Shown: positions 37,601 to 47,820, counted from the stretch's first letter. The stretch is DNA of 64,000 nucleotides from Maioricimonas rarisocia (GCF_007747795.1 NZ_CP036275.1:4332001-4396000), one strand, 5' to 3'. A program made the numbers and translations. The notes: generated from the sequence alone by a model not told the origin.

Positions 37601-38050
37601 CTTGCGTGGCGGAGACGTCGTGGCCAGCTCGGGGCTGAGCATCTTGATCGCCACCACCCTGTGCAGCTTCTCGTCGAACGCCTTTGCGACAATCCCGTAG
37701 GCTCCCCGACCGAGGATCGCCTCGATTTCGTAGTGCGCCAGCCGCCCCAGCCGGCCGGGCCGGTTCGTCGGTTCGAGATAGCGGCGAAGCTCGTCTTCCG
37801 TCGAGCCATCATCAGATGACGTCAGAGCCGCTTCCTCCGACGGCGCGAGCACAGTCGTCTCGTCGCCCGACTCGCTGCCCGGCGAGTCAATCGTTGGCGG
37901 GGGATCGCCGGAATCGCGATCGGCCTTCAGCGATTGCTCCACCTGTTCCCGCAACGTGGCATTCGTGCCACAGGCCTGATCCAAGAAGGAGGCACGGTCG
38001 GCAGGATCGGTAATCTCGAGGGCCTTGCGGACAATTTCGCGTTCTTGCAT
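34700..38050 (-). CDS. Ser/Thr protein kinase with two SUMF1 (FGE-sulfatase-like) domains
   Basis: 1116-aa receptor-type protein. An N-terminal planctomycete-type leader (ALEITDPADRASFLDQACG) is followed by a kinase domain: glycine loop GRGAYG (115-120), Lys136, HRDIKPSN (227-234), DFG (249-251), APEQ (275-278). A transmembrane helix lies at about 406-425. Outside are two tandem SUMF1-like domains of ~250 residues, each with LRLIPPGEFLMGSTQEE, HPVEMVSWRDAAEFC-type, YRFPTEAEWEFACRAG and GFRVALPVDAVRQL blocks. The catalytic Cys pair motif of true formylglycine-generating enzymes is not intact in either copy, so a binding role is likely. GAGG 7-9 nt before ATG 38050 supports the start. Confidence 0.92.
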   Translation of the reverse strand: MQEREIVRKALEITDPADRASFLDQACGTNATLREQVEQSLKADRDSGDPPPTIDSPGSESGDETTVLAPSEEAALTSSDDGSTEDELRRYLEPTNRPGRLGRLAHYEIEAILGRGAYGIVAKAFDEKLHRVVAIKMLSPELATTSPPRKRFLREARSAAAVPHENLVGIFAVEDEPLPYLVMEYIPGGTLQARLDRNGPLDVPEVLRIGEQVAAGLAAAHAANLIHRDIKPSNILLAEGSHERAKIADFGLARAVDDASMTTSGMIAGTPMYMAPEQARGETLDHRTDLFSLGSVLYQMASGRPPFRAPNTMAVLKRVCEDRPRPLHDVIPEIPGWLEAIIFRLLEKDREDRYQSAQEVADLLARCRNELEHHGNVTCVEQRGQGTQQPTSPARSASSRPSPTKHWLISTAAATLAIVAVLFYVNRDTSDRDASGATSEVAGTTEGAADAITSSAAEGWHGWPADAPPPAIAPFDAGQAKTHQDAWAEYLDVPAEYENSLGMTLRLIPPGEFLMGSTQEEIEEALEIAGEDSSWRERILSAVPQHRVILTQPFYLAATEVTQAQYEQMMGKNPSHFSATGEGSEEVADLETRNHPVEMVSWRDAAEFCTTLSKQEELKPSYIRSGRLVKPLDGMGYRFPTEAEWEFACRAGTTTCFWSGDRKPTLLQVGWNANNSGGRTHAVAELRVNPFGLYDMHGNVWEWVQDTWDAEFYASFEGGAAIDPDNEFQAGARRVVRGGCWFFGEGLCGSSYRHTAFPMGFKNTLGFRVALPVDAVRQLMDGEGMQTPQTEARSWHGWPADAPAPAIAPFDAGQAKAHQDAWAEYLGVPVEYENSLGMTLRLIPPGEFLMGSTQEEIEALLMVPDEDEGWHELVRSEAPQHKVILTQPVYVGVTEVTQAQYEQVMGTNPSHFSPAGEGREKVAGLETGNHPVEMVSWNDAAEFCAKLSEQEQLKPFYFRSGDTLTLLEGSGYRLPTEAEWEYACRAGTMTRFWSGDEDHDVVSASWYGSNSGSRTHAAGELKANPFGLSDVHGNVWECVQDSWDPAFYGKFEEDAAIDPFSPFFGGSRRVLRGGGWGHLPSSCRSSSRRASPSSYRANGIGFRVALPVDAVRQLVN

Positions 38051-38799
38051 GGGGTCGCCTCGCAGAAGTTCTCTCGCGCGCTGCTCGAATGTGGGGATCG
38101 CGACCGTACGATCCGTCGGCGACGGTCGACCCATCGCGAAGAGTGGCACGTGCGGGCCAGTGGGTGCGCCGCACAGCGCGAAGGGTCTCCCGGGCAGGAG
38201 AGTCAGGAGGTGTCGGGCACCGCAGGCCGCATCGCCCTGAGCAGACACTCCAAGCGAAACAGCATGGTCCAGCGGACCGTTCCCCGCGGCAATGCCCGAT
38301 CGAGCGGCTCTGTCGCCGCCCTGCAAGCTTCGGCGCAAAGCGTTTCCAAACGAAGCGTTGCGCAAGGTGACCTGCGATCCACGAACTGCGGGAGGATCGG
38401 CGTCACCTCATGCGACCTGGTCATCCGGCTTCTGGGCCCCGGCATACAGTCTCTGCAATCTGATGCAGTAGCGGCCCCGCACGAACAGTCGCGGAGTCAC
38501 TCGGCACTCGAGGTCGATCTGTGTTGTCTTCTGAGGAGAGTCTGCAGCACGCGGGATTCCCGGCCCGATTGCTGCACCGCTGATTTCCGCGGGGATACGG
38601 CAGCCCGAACTCTCGGTGCGCAGCATCCCCACTGGGAGATGTCCATTCGCCCCACGGGCGGACAGAATTTTCGGAACTTTTCTTCGAAACTAATTGGGCG
38701 ACGGATCGAATGGAAGCTTGACCGACCGCGTGGAGGCCGCCCCCAGCCGGCAATCGGTTGGTGATTGCTGCTGGAATCAGACCTGCGGACACGATCAAC
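38051..38799. other. Long region without a recognised gene
   Basis: About 750 bp between the kinase (reverse) and the downstream end of the PL6 gene (reverse). The frame upstream of the kinase start remains open for 105 codons but its translation is compositionally unlike protein. A long forward-strand frame here is also unconvincing. I found no tRNA, no sigma-factor gene (a common neighbour of such kinases) and no clear terminator. Confidence 0.4.
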
Positions 38800-40227
38800 T
38801 CACTGCCGCGTCCGCCACGAGGGGCCCGTGGTCGCGGCCGATGGCAGCTGCCGCAGAGGAGTTGAGGGATCATCACAGCCGGCCAGCGTCGCGTCGCTGC
38901 GCGGATGTCCGTCGAGGTCGTACTTCTCGCCAGACTCGATGCCGGTCCGGATCCCCTCTGCGCTGACCGGACGAAGCAGCCCGTCGTCGTGGCGGGTGAA
39001 CAGCAGGTCACTCCGCCGGATCGTCACCAGTTCGTTCTCGTGCATTCTGTCCGACTCGAGCCGGTTCGCCTCCCAGACAAACGCCCTCGGTTGCACATGG
39101 ACTCGGAAGACCGGCCATTTGTCCGGCAGAAACGCGTTGTGGGTGAAGCGACAGTCTGCCGGCTCGGCCGATTGCCTCCGCCCGACTCCCACACCGATCT
39201 CGACGGAGACCTTGCAGTCGACAAACGTGTTGTGAGAGACGACCGCCTTTTCAACCGGGGCATAGCCATTCAGCGAACCGTTCGGGATGCCGTTCATCAG
39301 GCAGATCGCAGCCCGCTCGGCATCGCCTCTCAGTCCCTCGAAATAGTTGTTGGTAACCGAGTGCTGCTGCCCGATGATTCGAACGCCCCCGGTGCCACCT
39401 TTTGTTCGTCCGAGGAAGACATTTCCTTCCACTCGACAGCGATGCCCGTGACGCAGGGTCAGCGCCCCCGCACACGCCTCGAACAGGTTGTGGCGGTACA
39501 CGTTCTCGCATGATTTGTTCGAGATAATCTCGGCCTCGCCGTCGCAGGCATGAAAGTAGTTGTCCTCCACAATCGACCGGCAATCCAGCTCGGACACCTC
39601 ACTCGTGCCGATGCGGATCGTTTCGCCGCCATTGCGTCCCAGCGGCGGGCGGGAGCCGAAGTGATTGTGATCGATCCGGTGCTGCTCAACCTCTTCGTTC
39701 ACCCACACAACCAGAGTCGGCCCGCGGCTTCTCTTGCCGGCGAAGTCGCAGTGGTCGATGCGATTGTTCGTGCCATAGACCGACAGCCAGCGGGACTCGC
39801 TGCCGGCCTCCCCCTCGGGCGTCTGCTCGAACACGCAGTCGGTCACCCGGCAATGATGGGCGTGGCGTTCGCTGTGTGTTCGAAGCTGCATGACGTCGCT
39901 GACGCCATCCGTATTCCGGAAGACCAGCCCGGAGACGACCACGTGAGTCCCGGAAAAGCGGAATTCGGTCTGCCCTGTCAGAACCACCTGCCCGGGAGTC
40001 TCGGCACGAATGTGGATCGGCTCGTCTTCTGTCCCCGGCAGCCGTTCGAACTTGAGGTCGGCATCACGCCAGGTGCCGTTCTGCAGCACGATCACATCAC
40101 CAGCCTGCACCTCCCGGGTGAGAGGCTCGACATCCGTTTCGGGCCTGACGGGAAACTCGGCTGCCGCCACGCTTCTCCACACACACAGAACGATGACGGC
40201 CGCAGGAGTGAACGCTCGTCCCATCAT
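38800..40227 (-). CDS. Secreted polysaccharide lyase family 6-type enzyme
   Basis: 475-aa protein with a signal peptide (MMGRAFTPAAVIVLCVWRSVAAA) and a right-handed parallel beta-helix like chondroitinase B/alginate lyase PL6. Repeated coils are visible (CRVTDCVFEQTP, NRIDHCDFAG, HRIDHNHFGSRPP, SIVEDNYFHACDGEAEIISNKSCENVYRHNLF). The catalytic pair of the family is present: Lys238 in ISNKS and Arg259 in LRHG. It should act on uronic-acid polymers (alginate or dermatan-like) by beta-elimination in the periplasm or outside. GAGG precedes ATG 40227. It is transcribed toward the long unannotated stretch before the kinase gene. Confidence 0.88.
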   Translation of the reverse strand: MMGRAFTPAAVIVLCVWRSVAAAEFPVRPETDVEPLTREVQAGDVIVLQNGTWRDADLKFERLPGTEDEPIHIRAETPGQVVLTGQTEFRFSGTHVVVSGLVFRNTDGVSDVMQLRTHSERHAHHCRVTDCVFEQTPEGEAGSESRWLSVYGTNNRIDHCDFAGKRSRGPTLVVWVNEEVEQHRIDHNHFGSRPPLGRNGGETIRIGTSEVSELDCRSIVEDNYFHACDGEAEIISNKSCENVYRHNLFEACAGALTLRHGHRCRVEGNVFLGRTKGGTGGVRIIGQQHSVTNNYFEGLRGDAERAAICLMNGIPNGSLNGYAPVEKAVVSHNTFVDCKVSVEIGVGVGRRQSAEPADCRFTHNAFLPDKWPVFRVHVQPRAFVWEANRLESDRMHENELVTIRRSDLLFTRHDDGLLRPVSAEGIRTGIESGEKYDLDGHPRSDATLAGCDDPSTPLRQLPSAATTGPSWRTRQ

Positions 40228-40394
40228 TGCGGATTCCTCGAGTCCTGGAGAGGACGGGAGCCGATCGACACCTTCATCGTGGCGTTCGCGAGTGGACTCT
40301 GCAAACGCCCGTCCAGCCCCCCCCCCTGTAACAGAACGGTCGGCAGGGGTCCGAACGAGCGAAGCGGGCGGAGTCCCCGGGGACGACTCGACGG

Positions 40395-41819
40395 CTACGC
40401 CAGCACTCCCCGCACGACGCGTCCGTGCACGTCGGTGAGGCGATAGTGCCGTCCCTGAAAGCGGTACGTCAGTCGCGTGTGGTCGATCCCCAGCAGATGC
40501 AGCAGCGTTGCGTTGAGGTCATGGACATGGACGGGATCGCGAACGACGTTGTAGCAGAAGTCGTCTGTCTCGCCGTACACGACACCCGGCTTCACGCCGC
40601 CGCCGGCCAGCCACATCGTGAAGCAGCCGCCGTGATGATCGCGGCCGTAATTCGTCGGTTCCAGCTTGCCCTGGCTGTAGGTGGTGCGTCCGAATTCGCC
40701 GCCCCACACGACCAGCGTTTCGTCGAGCAGCCCGCGCTGCTTGAGGTCGGCGACGAGCGCGGCCGCCGGCTGGTCGACGTCGCGACATTGCAGCCGCAGA
40801 TCGCTCGGCAGGTTGTAGTGCTGGTCCCACCCCTTGTGATAAAGCTGGATGAACCGCACGCCCCGTTCCGCCATCCGCCGCGCCAGCAGACAGTTGGCGG
40901 CGAACGTCCCCGGTTTGCGAGCGTCTGGCCCGTACGCCTCAAAGGTCGCCTCGCTCTCGTCGCTGAGATCCGCAAGATCCGGAACGGCGGTCTGCATGCG
41001 AAACGCCATCTCGTACTGCGCGATTCGCGTGGCGATCTCGGGATCCTGCTGCTGCTGGAGTTGAAGACCGTTCAGACCCGCAATGACGTCAAGCTGGTCA
41101 CGCCGCGTCTGACGATCGATGCCGGGAGCGTTCGACAGATACAGCACGGGGTCCCCACTGCTGCGCAGCGCGACGCCCTGATGATTCGAGGGGATGAAGC
41201 CCGCCCCCCACAGGCGCGAATAGAGCGGATCAGCCGGACGTGCCGCGCTGCCCCGGGAGACCATGACCAGAAATGTGGGGAGGTCGCGGTTTTCGGACCC
41301 GAGGCCGTAACTCGCCCACGCGCCGAAGCTGGGCCGCCCCGCCTGCTGATGCCCGGTCTGCATCAGCGTCACCGCGGGATCATGGTTGATCGCTTCGGTG
41401 TGCATCGAGCGGATGAAGCACAGCTCATCGGCGATCTTCGCCGTGTGGGGCAAGGCGTCGCTGATCCAGGTCCCGTTCCCGCCATGCTGCCGGAACTTGA
41501 ACAGCGAGGACGTGATCGGCAGCGAATCCTGCCCGCTCGTCATGCCGGTCAGACGCTGGTCACCGCGCACGGATTCCGGCAGTTCCTCTCCGTGCCGTTT
41601 GCGCAACTGCGGCTTGTGGTCGAACAGGTCGAGTTGCGACGGCCCGCCATGCATGAACAGATAGATGACGCGCTTCGCTTTCGGCGGAAAATGCGTGCCG
41701 TGGGGAGTCGTCGTCTCGCCGGCCAGCAGCGAGTCGAGCGCAAGCTGTCCCAGACCGACCCCGCTGCCGCCGAGAACGGAGTTCCGCAAGAACGCACGTC
41801 TGTGCTGTCGATCGAACAT
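40395..41819 (-). CDS. DUF1501 protein (Tat-exported)
   Basis: 474-aa protein starting [24 protein letters not shown], a twin-arginine-like signal. The DUF1501 body shows [20 protein letters not shown] near the N-terminus, a [15 protein letters not shown] segment, and the late [14 protein letters not shown] and [17 protein letters not shown] motifs of this alkaline-phosphatase-superfamily (sulfatase-like) family. DUF1501 is almost always paired with a PSCyt/PSD1 gene, as here: it is 13 bp downstream of that gene. Function is unknown; a role in envelope-associated polymer degradation is often proposed. GGGAG precedes the ATG. Confidence 0.95.
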   Translation of the reverse strand: MFDRQHRRAFLRNSVLGGSGVGLGQLALDSLLAGETTTPHGTHFPPKAKRVIYLFMHGGPSQLDLFDHKPQLRKRHGEELPESVRGDQRLTGMTSGQDSLPITSSLFKFRQHGGNGTWISDALPHTAKIADELCFIRSMHTEAINHDPAVTLMQTGHQQAGRPSFGAWASYGLGSENRDLPTFLVMVSRGSAARPADPLYSRLWGAGFIPSNHQGVALRSSGDPVLYLSNAPGIDRQTRRDQLDVIAGLNGLQLQQQQDPEIATRIAQYEMAFRMQTAVPDLADLSDESEATFEAYGPDARKPGTFAANCLLARRMAERGVRFIQLYHKGWDQHYNLPSDLRLQCRDVDQPAAALVADLKQRGLLDETLVVWGGEFGRTTYSQGKLEPTNYGRDHHGGCFTMWLAGGGVKPGVVYGETDDFCYNVVRDPVHVHDLNATLLHLLGIDHTRLTYRFQGRHYRLTDVHGRVVRGVLA

Positions 41820-41832
41820 GGGAGCTCCCGGG

Positions 41833-44800
41833 CTAACGCCGGACAATGGCCTCATCAAGATTGAAGACCGTATGGGCAACGATCGTCCACGCGGCGAGCT
41901 CGCGCGCATCCTGGCCTTCCCTGCCCTTCGCCTCACCCACGGAGAGCACCCTGTTCGCGGCCTCAGCTTTCCCGGCGAAGCGTTCCCGTTGCCGCGTGAG
42001 CAATCCGGTGAGCCTCTCGAGTTCCGCCGCGGTCGGTTCGCGGGTCAGGATTGTCTGCCACAGGCGCTGCATCCGCTTCGCGTCGTCCGACTCTTCCGAA
42101 AGGATCTGCTCCGCGAGAACCCGGGCAGCCTCGAGGTACGTTTCGTCATTGAGCAACAGCAGTGACTGCAATGGAGTGTTCGTCCGCGGTCGCTCGATGG
42201 TGCACTTCTCGCGCGTCGGGCCGTCCAGCAGCAAGAGCGACGGCGGCGGGGCCTGCCGCTTGATGTACGTGTACACGCTTCGCCGCCACAACCCCGATCC
42301 GGAGTCGGGGACGTATGACTCTTCGCCGTTGTAGGAGACTTCTTCCCACAGACCCGGCGGCTGGTACGGTTTCACGCTCGGTCCGCCGATCGTGCGAACG
42401 AGCAATCCCGACGCCGACAACGCCTGGTCGCGGATCATTTCCATCGGCAGGCGGAAGCTCGGGCCGCGAGCCAGCAGGCGGTTCTGCGGATCGAACACTT
42501 CCCCGTCCTGCGTCCACAACTGCGAACTCTGCCGGTAAGTCCGGGAGGTGACGATCAACCGCAGCATCGCCTTGACGTCCCAGCCGGACTCGCGGAACGT
42601 CGCGGCGAGGTAGTCCAGCAGGTCGGGGTGAGTCGGCAACTCGCCCTGCGTACCGAAGTCGTTCATCGACCGCACCAGACCGTAGCCGAAGCACTGTTTC
42701 CAGAGCCGGTTGACGGCCACCCGGGCCGTGAGCGGGTTGTCGTCCGCCACCAGCCACCGGGCCAGGCCGAGCCGGTTTCGCGGGGCGTCGTCCGGCCAGT
42801 CGGACAAGGAAGCAGGAACCCCCGGCTGCACCTCTTCGCCCGGCTTGTCGTACTGTCCGCGTTCGAGGACGTAAGTCTTACGTGGTTCGTCCTGCTCGGC
42901 CATGACGAGCGTCGTCGGAATCGCATCGCGTGCGGCTTGCTCGGCGTTACGAAGAGACTCCAGGCGATCCCGGGCTTCGCGCGTTTCCTGCGAGGCGTAG
43001 TGATCGACGTAGTAGTCGAAGAGTGTCTGTGTCTGCTCTCCGGTCCGCTTGTCGGCCGGCGTCTGAACGATGCCGCGAATCCGCTCTCCCCAGCCCCATC
43101 CGGCGATCACCTCGTCGCTGAGCGTTCCACTCACGACGCGAAGTTCGTCCAGACTTCCGTAGAAACCGAGCCCCGAGTCGCGTCGTCCGATCCGCAACGG
43201 CTCGGATGTGCTGAGGGAGTGACTGAGCGAATCACTGCGGATCTCGACTGCCGCGGGCCTCCCGTCGACGAAGATTCGCAGTCCTGCCGCCGTTTTCGAG
43301 CCGTCGTAGCTGAGGACGACATGATGCCATCGTCCTGCAGCAATGTTGTTGATCGTCGCGACCTCAATCGCGGAGACCTTCCAGCGACCGACGAGATTGG
43401 TCATCAGCCGGCCTTTCATCCACAACAGTTCCAGACCACGACGGTCGCTGTCCGGCTCGATCTTCGAGAGAACGCAACTCAACGGTCCGTCCGGCTTGAT
43501 CCACAGACCGATCGTCCACGCCTCATCGGCGGAGAACTCCGGCAACTCGGCCTCGAGGTGCCTGGTGGCATCGAAGTCACCGGCCTGTCCGACCACCCCA
43601 CTCTCAGACTGAGGAGGCGTTCCGAATCGCTCAACACCGTCTGTGGCAGCATCCTCGAATGCTTCGTACTGGAGAATGTTGTCCGCCGGTGGCGGCTCCA
43701 GTTCGTCAGACGCGTGCATCTCCCATTCTGACATACGCCGGTTCGCTTCAGCACGCAGCGGTGCGAACCGCTCCTCGGCTTCGCCGCGTGCTGCAGACGC
43801 GCGGGTGAGGTTCTCTTCCTGCTCGGGAGTCGGCACCGACATCAGAGGCGGCGGGTTGTTCCCGACGAGCAGTCCGCGTTCGGGAACGGTATTGAAGAAG
43901 GCGAACAGGCTGTAGAACTCGCGCTGGGTGATCGGATCGTACTTGTGGTCGTGACACTGGGCACAGCCGACCGTCAGCCCCAGCCAGGTGGTCATCGTCG
44001 TATCGATCCGGTCGACGACATATTCGACGCGGTATTCTTCGTCGATGATGCCGGTCTCGTTATTCGCCATGTGATTGCGATTGAAGCCGGTCGCGATGCG
44101 CTGCGACACGCTCGCGTTCGGCAGAAGGTCGCCCGCCAGCTGTTCGATCGTGAACTGATCATAAGGCATGTTCGCGTTGAAGGCGTCGATCACCCAGTTC
44201 CGCCACAGCCAGATCTCACGCGGTCTGTCGCCGAAGTAGCCGTTGGTGTCGGCATAGCGGGCCGCGTCGAGCCAGTCAGCCGCCATCCGCTCGCCGAAGT
44301 GGGGTGAGGCCAGAAGCCGGTCGACGGTCTGCTCGTAGCCGTCCTTCTCGAATCGCTCGATGTCATCGAGCGTCGGTGGCAGACCGGTCAGATCGAAGCA
44401 GATGCGACGCAGCAGCGTTTCCGGAGTCGCTTCGTCCGCAAAGTCCAGGCCCTCGCGTTCGAGACGAGCCGCGACAAAAGCGTCGATCGGATTCAATGCA
44501 CCGTCGACATCCGGTACCGGCGGCTTCCTGATCGGCTCGAACGCCCAATGCCGTTCGTAGACGGCTCCCTCGGCGATCCACGTGCTCAGCGTTTCGACCT
44601 GGGCCGGGGAAAGCTGCTGGTGCGCATCGGGGGGCGGCATCCTCAGGCTCTCGTCCTGAGCGGCGATCCGCGCGATCAGTTCGCTTTGATCGGGCTTGCC
44701 GGGGACGATCGGCAGCAGCCCCGAATCCGCAGGACGAAGCGCGTCCTCGCGTACATCCAGCCGCAAACCTGCCTGACGCTGCTTCGCATCGAAACCGTGG

Positions 44801-44949
44801 CATCGCCAGCAGTTTTCGGAAAGGATCGGCCGCACGTCGCGGTTGAACCGGACTTCGCCAAAAGCCGGTACGGCCCCACTGCTGATCAACAGCAGACAGG
44901 CGATGATGATGAACTCAGAAGCCGTTGTTCCTGTGCGGTGCGTGGCCAT
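41833..44949 (-). CDS. PSCyt1/PSCyt2/PSD1 (DUF1549/DUF1553) protein with LamG-like insert
   Basis: 1038-aa exported protein. A signal segment (11-30) leads to a planctomycete cytochrome c domain with CWRCHG (Cys47, Cys50, His51). PSCyt2/DUF1549 follows ([38 protein letters not shown]). A concanavalin A-like/LamG domain is inserted (about 490-645, [46 protein letters not shown]). PSD1/DUF1553 closes the protein ([35 protein letters not shown]). The pair with DUF1501 is a hallmark of planctomycetes; a redox-linked role in carbohydrate attack is suspected, unproven. The upstream open frame adds 131 codons without homology, so ATG 44949 is chosen. Confidence 0.95.
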   Translation of the reverse strand: MATHRTGTTASEFIIIACLLLISSGAVPAFGEVRFNRDVRPILSENCWRCHGFDAKQRQAGLRLDVREDALRPADSGLLPIVPGKPDQSELIARIAAQDESLRMPPPDAHQQLSPAQVETLSTWIAEGAVYERHWAFEPIRKPPVPDVDGALNPIDAFVAARLEREGLDFADEATPETLLRRICFDLTGLPPTLDDIERFEKDGYEQTVDRLLASPHFGERMAADWLDAARYADTNGYFGDRPREIWLWRNWVIDAFNANMPYDQFTIEQLAGDLLPNASVSQRIATGFNRNHMANNETGIIDEEYRVEYVVDRIDTTMTTWLGLTVGCAQCHDHKYDPITQREFYSLFAFFNTVPERGLLVGNNPPPLMSVPTPEQEENLTRASAARGEAEERFAPLRAEANRRMSEWEMHASDELEPPPADNILQYEAFEDAATDGVERFGTPPQSESGVVGQAGDFDATRHLEAELPEFSADEAWTIGLWIKPDGPLSCVLSKIEPDSDRRGLELLWMKGRLMTNLVGRWKVSAIEVATINNIAAGRWHHVVLSYDGSKTAAGLRIFVDGRPAAVEIRSDSLSHSLSTSEPLRIGRRDSGLGFYGSLDELRVVSGTLSDEVIAGWGWGERIRGIVQTPADKRTGEQTQTLFDYYVDHYASQETREARDRLESLRNAEQAARDAIPTTLVMAEQDEPRKTYVLERGQYDKPGEEVQPGVPASLSDWPDDAPRNRLGLARWLVADDNPLTARVAVNRLWKQCFGYGLVRSMNDFGTQGELPTHPDLLDYLAATFRESGWDVKAMLRLIVTSRTYRQSSQLWTQDGEVFDPQNRLLARGPSFRLPMEMIRDQALSASGLLVRTIGGPSVKPYQPPGLWEEVSYNGEESYVPDSGSGLWRRSVYTYIKRQAPPPSLLLLDGPTREKCTIERPRTNTPLQSLLLLNDETYLEAARVLAEQILSEESDDAKRMQRLWQTILTREPTAAELERLTGLLTRQRERFAGKAEAANRVLSVGEAKGREGQDARELAAWTIVAHTVFNLDEAIVRR

Positions 44950-45453
44950 GCGTCCATTTTGGCGGAAGCCAGACGCAACGCAATCCAACCACCAGTTGGC
45001 TCGCCCTCGCGCTATCGGAACTGACTGACGCGGTCGGCTCGCGTTACCGGAGAAACTGCGCGGCTTGCCCTCGAGTCCACCGTATGCTGGTTCGCAGCTC
45101 CGCTGCCAGCGGCCGGCGAAAGACGGAATCCCGACTGGTCGTCGGGAGCTCGTTGGTGGCGTGTTGCAGAGCGCCCGACGACACGCCACCTCACCAGTCC
45201 GTCCGCGCCGACCAGCAAGCGGACGGAAACTGACCCTTCGCCCCGGAATCGGCTCGGCAATGCGACTCCGTTCGTTCGCCCTGTACGTCGCGAGTCCTGC
45301 TCCCGGGCTCGACGACGCTGGGGTGCATTCCTCCCGCCGCACCGATCAGGTCATCTGTTGACAACCGCATTGATCCCGTCAAGTCTGGAAGTCAGCGGGC
45401 GCGTTGGTCGTGTCACCTGCAGCTGTGCCATCGGAGACGCAAAGGTGAGAAAG
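44950..45453. other. Divergent intergenic region
   Basis: About 500 bp between the PSCyt/PSD1 gene (reverse) and the DUF4198 gene (forward). Both frames run on into it but without homologous-looking sequence. It should contain both promoters. No hairpin with T-run was found. Confidence 0.4.
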
Positions 45454-46173
45454 ATGAACATGCTTCGCCTGGTCGTGGGAGCCGTCGCCTTCTTCGGAGC
45501 AACTGCTCAGGCATCGGCTCACTACTTGTGGGTAACGGTCGAAGCCCGGACCGACGGTCAGGACGTCGCCAACATCATTTTCGAGGAGTCTCCCGCGGCA
45601 GGAGACGGTCGCTACCTCGATCATTTCGAGGGATCGCGCAAGACATGGATTCGCTCCGTCGAGCAGATCGAGCCGGCACGGATCGATGCCGTGGATGTTC
45701 GAGAAGGAAAGAAACGCTGGTTGCAGGCGACGCTTCCCGTCAGTTCACCTCGCAGCGTCGACTGCTACGCCAGATTCGGTGTGTACCGGTACGGCGAAAC
45801 GAACGTGCTGCTTCACTACTACGCGCGACACCTCGATGTCAGCGCGCATGAGGATCTGCATGAACTGAGTCGGGCCCCGCACTTGGCGCTCGAAATCGTC
45901 CCCCACAACGAAGGAAGCGAAATGGAACTGACGGTGCTCTGGCAGGGCCAACCCGTCGCGAATCGGATGGTCTTCATTCGTGGACCAAAGCAGTTCAGAC
46001 AGAACACAAAGACGGACGACGAGGGACGGGTTCGTATGAATGTCGCCGACGCCGGACGTTACACCATCCGGACCAGCGTCGAAGAAGAGGTCGCCGGCAG
46101 GGACGGGGACGAGGAGTATTCGCGGATTCGACACCACGGCACACTGATCATGACGCTACCGCTGCGCGACTAA
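45454..46173 (+). CDS. DUF4198 domain secreted protein
   Basis: 239-aa protein with a signal peptide (MNMLRLVVGAVAFFGATAQASA) followed at once by HYLWVTVEART, the characteristic His-containing start of mature DUF4198 (NikM/CbiN-neighbourhood-like) proteins. The body is beta-rich with a central HYYARHLDVSAHEDLHE (many His) and a C-terminal Ig-like strand set (ELTVLWQGQPVANRMVFIRGP, TDDEGRVRMNVADAGRYTIRTS). DUF4198 proteins are periplasmic and often linked to metal (Ni, Co, Cu) uptake. AAGGTGAG sits just before ATG 45454. No transporter is adjacent, so the metal link is inference. Confidence 0.8.
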   Translation: MNMLRLVVGAVAFFGATAQASAHYLWVTVEARTDGQDVANIIFEESPAAGDGRYLDHFEGSRKTWIRSVEQIEPARIDAVDVREGKKRWLQATLPVSSPRSVDCYARFGVYRYGETNVLLHYYARHLDVSAHEDLHELSRAPHLALEIVPHNEGSEMELTVLWQGQPVANRMVFIRGPKQFRQNTKTDDEGRVRMNVADAGRYTIRTSVEEEVAGRDGDEEYSRIRHHGTLIMTLPLRD

Positions 46174-46886
46174 GGCAGGTTGCGACATTCCGGCTTCTGC
46201 AGTCGTGGCGGTGGTGAGCACGAGAGCATGTTCGTGCCGGATGGATCGACGAACGGTCACTTTCTCCGAAGGATCTCATTGCCCGGTCTCGCCGGCGACC
46301 AGACCACACGCGTGACAATCCGTGGTGATTCGCGGGAAACCATTCCGAGAAGGGGCTGAATGGGACAGGGCCATCGTCGCGGCGACTCCAATCGCCCGTC
46401 ATCAGTACATTGCTGACTGTTGTCCGCTGTCCGTTTGACGCCTCAGCAGTTCACGGGATCAGCGGCGAGCCGGTGCCGGATCGTGAAGGTACGATGATCG
46501 CCCTTTCGAAAATGGGGCACTTCGAAGGGGGGCGGCGGACCAAAAAACTCGCGTTGTCCCGAAGCCGGGCGTTTACGACGAACGAAACCACGGACGTCGC
46601 ACTCTTCCGCGTCGACGCCGGGATCCACTTCCAGACAGAGCAGGAGCGCTTCGATTCGCGTTCGCTGCGGCGTGACTCCTCCCGCGGTCTTGCGGATCCG
46701 GTGAGCTCCCGTGCGCCTCCCCACTGCCGGTCGCTCAGAAATTCAACGTGGTTGCCGTTCCTGTCGGGCACGTGGCGAGTCAGTGAGAACGACCGAGAGC
46801 CAGGGGGGCTGATGCCGCCTCGGCGAAAGCGCATCTTGGCCCGACAAAAGGAGATTCGAGGGCGATTGCGACACGGTGAGAAGAAA
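46174..46886. other. Region without a recognised gene upstream of the tRNA
   Basis: About 700 bp. Overlapping frames on both strands (e.g. 46410-46889 forward, 46443-46724 reverse) do not read as convincing proteins. It may contain degenerate coding sequence, as it adjoins the integrase remnant, but nothing can be named. Confidence 0.35.
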
Positions 46887-46960
<74 letters not shown>

Positions 46961-46964
46961 TAAG

Positions 46965-46981
46965 GTGTTTCGAAGAAACAC
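46965..46981. other. Short hairpin 5' of the tRNA
   Basis: GTGTTTC-GAA-GAAACAC, a perfect 7-bp stem with a 3-nt loop, four bases beyond the 5' end of the tRNA. On the forward strand it is followed by TTTG. It could be a forward-strand terminator or part of the tRNA leader; orientation is not decidable. Confidence 0.4.
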
Positions 46982-47109
46982 TTTGCAGCAACAAAGAGCG
47001 ACGCCTCAGACGCTGCTCTACAACAGGCACTACAACCAGTCGCTTCGCATGCCTTGCGACCGGGCATGTCGCGCGGTCGAAAATGCGGGCCAACCGAAGG
47101 AAACGGGCC

Positions 47110-47820
47110 GTGCCGAAGGCGAATTCTAGTTCACCGTCGAAGATCAGCAAACCTTAGCCCGGATTCCCCCTCACGCCGCACCGCGCTTCGAAGCAGTGGT
47201 GCAAGAAGATCCGGGGAAAGATCTACTACTTCGGCCCCCTCGACGCCCCGGATGCGGCCCTCAAGCGGTTCCTCGCGGAGCGCGATTCGTTGTACGCCGG
47301 GATGGGTCGCCCCGCCGACCCCGACGCGGTTCGCGTGAAGGACGTTGCAAACGAACTGCTGAACCATCGGCAGACGCTCGTCGACGCCGGAGAACTCTCG
47401 CCGAGGACGTGGGACGACTACAAGGCCGCGGCCGATCTTGTCGTCAGCGAATTCGGTGCAACCGCCCCTGCCGACCGACTTCAACCGCACGACTTCGCAC
47501 GTCTCCGAAAGGCGATCGACAAGCACAACTGGTCGGGGGTTCGCACTCGAAAGTTCCTCCAGTCCATCCGCACGGTGTTCAAGCACGCGTACGAGTCGGG
47601 CCTGCTTCGACAGCCGGTCCGCTTCGGCCCCGCTTTCAAGGGCCCCTCGGCCCGCTCGCTTCGACTGGAACGGCAGGCCCGCGGCCCGAAGATGCTCGAA
47701 GCCGACGAGATTCGAAGCCTGCTCGACGCTGCCGAGCAGCCCCTGAAGGCGATGATCCTGCTCGGAGTCAACTGCGGCTTCGACAATGCCGACGTCGGTC
47801 GACTCCCCCAGTCGGCACTC
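47110..47820 (+). pseudogene. Decayed tyrosine-type integrase
   Basis: GTG 47110 (AAGGA upstream) opens the family N-terminus VPKANSSSPSKISKP but codon 16 is TAG (47155-47157). The same frame then continues with PGFPLTPHRASKQWCKKIRGKIYYFGPLD, the arm-binding region of planctomycete integrases, a SAM-like core-binding domain (VANELLNHRQTLVDAGELSPRTWDDYK to RTVFKHAYESGLL) and the start of the catalytic domain (MLEADEIRSLLDAAEQPLKAMILLGVNCGF). Homology stops near SAL at 47820, before the His-x-x-Arg and catalytic Tyr. With an in-frame stop and no catalytic C-terminus it is a pseudogene. It is about 150 bp from a tRNA, a usual integrase site. The frame runs open to 48042 in unrelated sequence. 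Confidence 0.8.

Noticed and set aside
35597-37819. Forward-strand open frame of 740 codons opposite the SUMF1 kinase
   Set aside because: Antisense shadow of a high-GC gene; composition is unlike protein and the kinase motifs on the other strand are intact.
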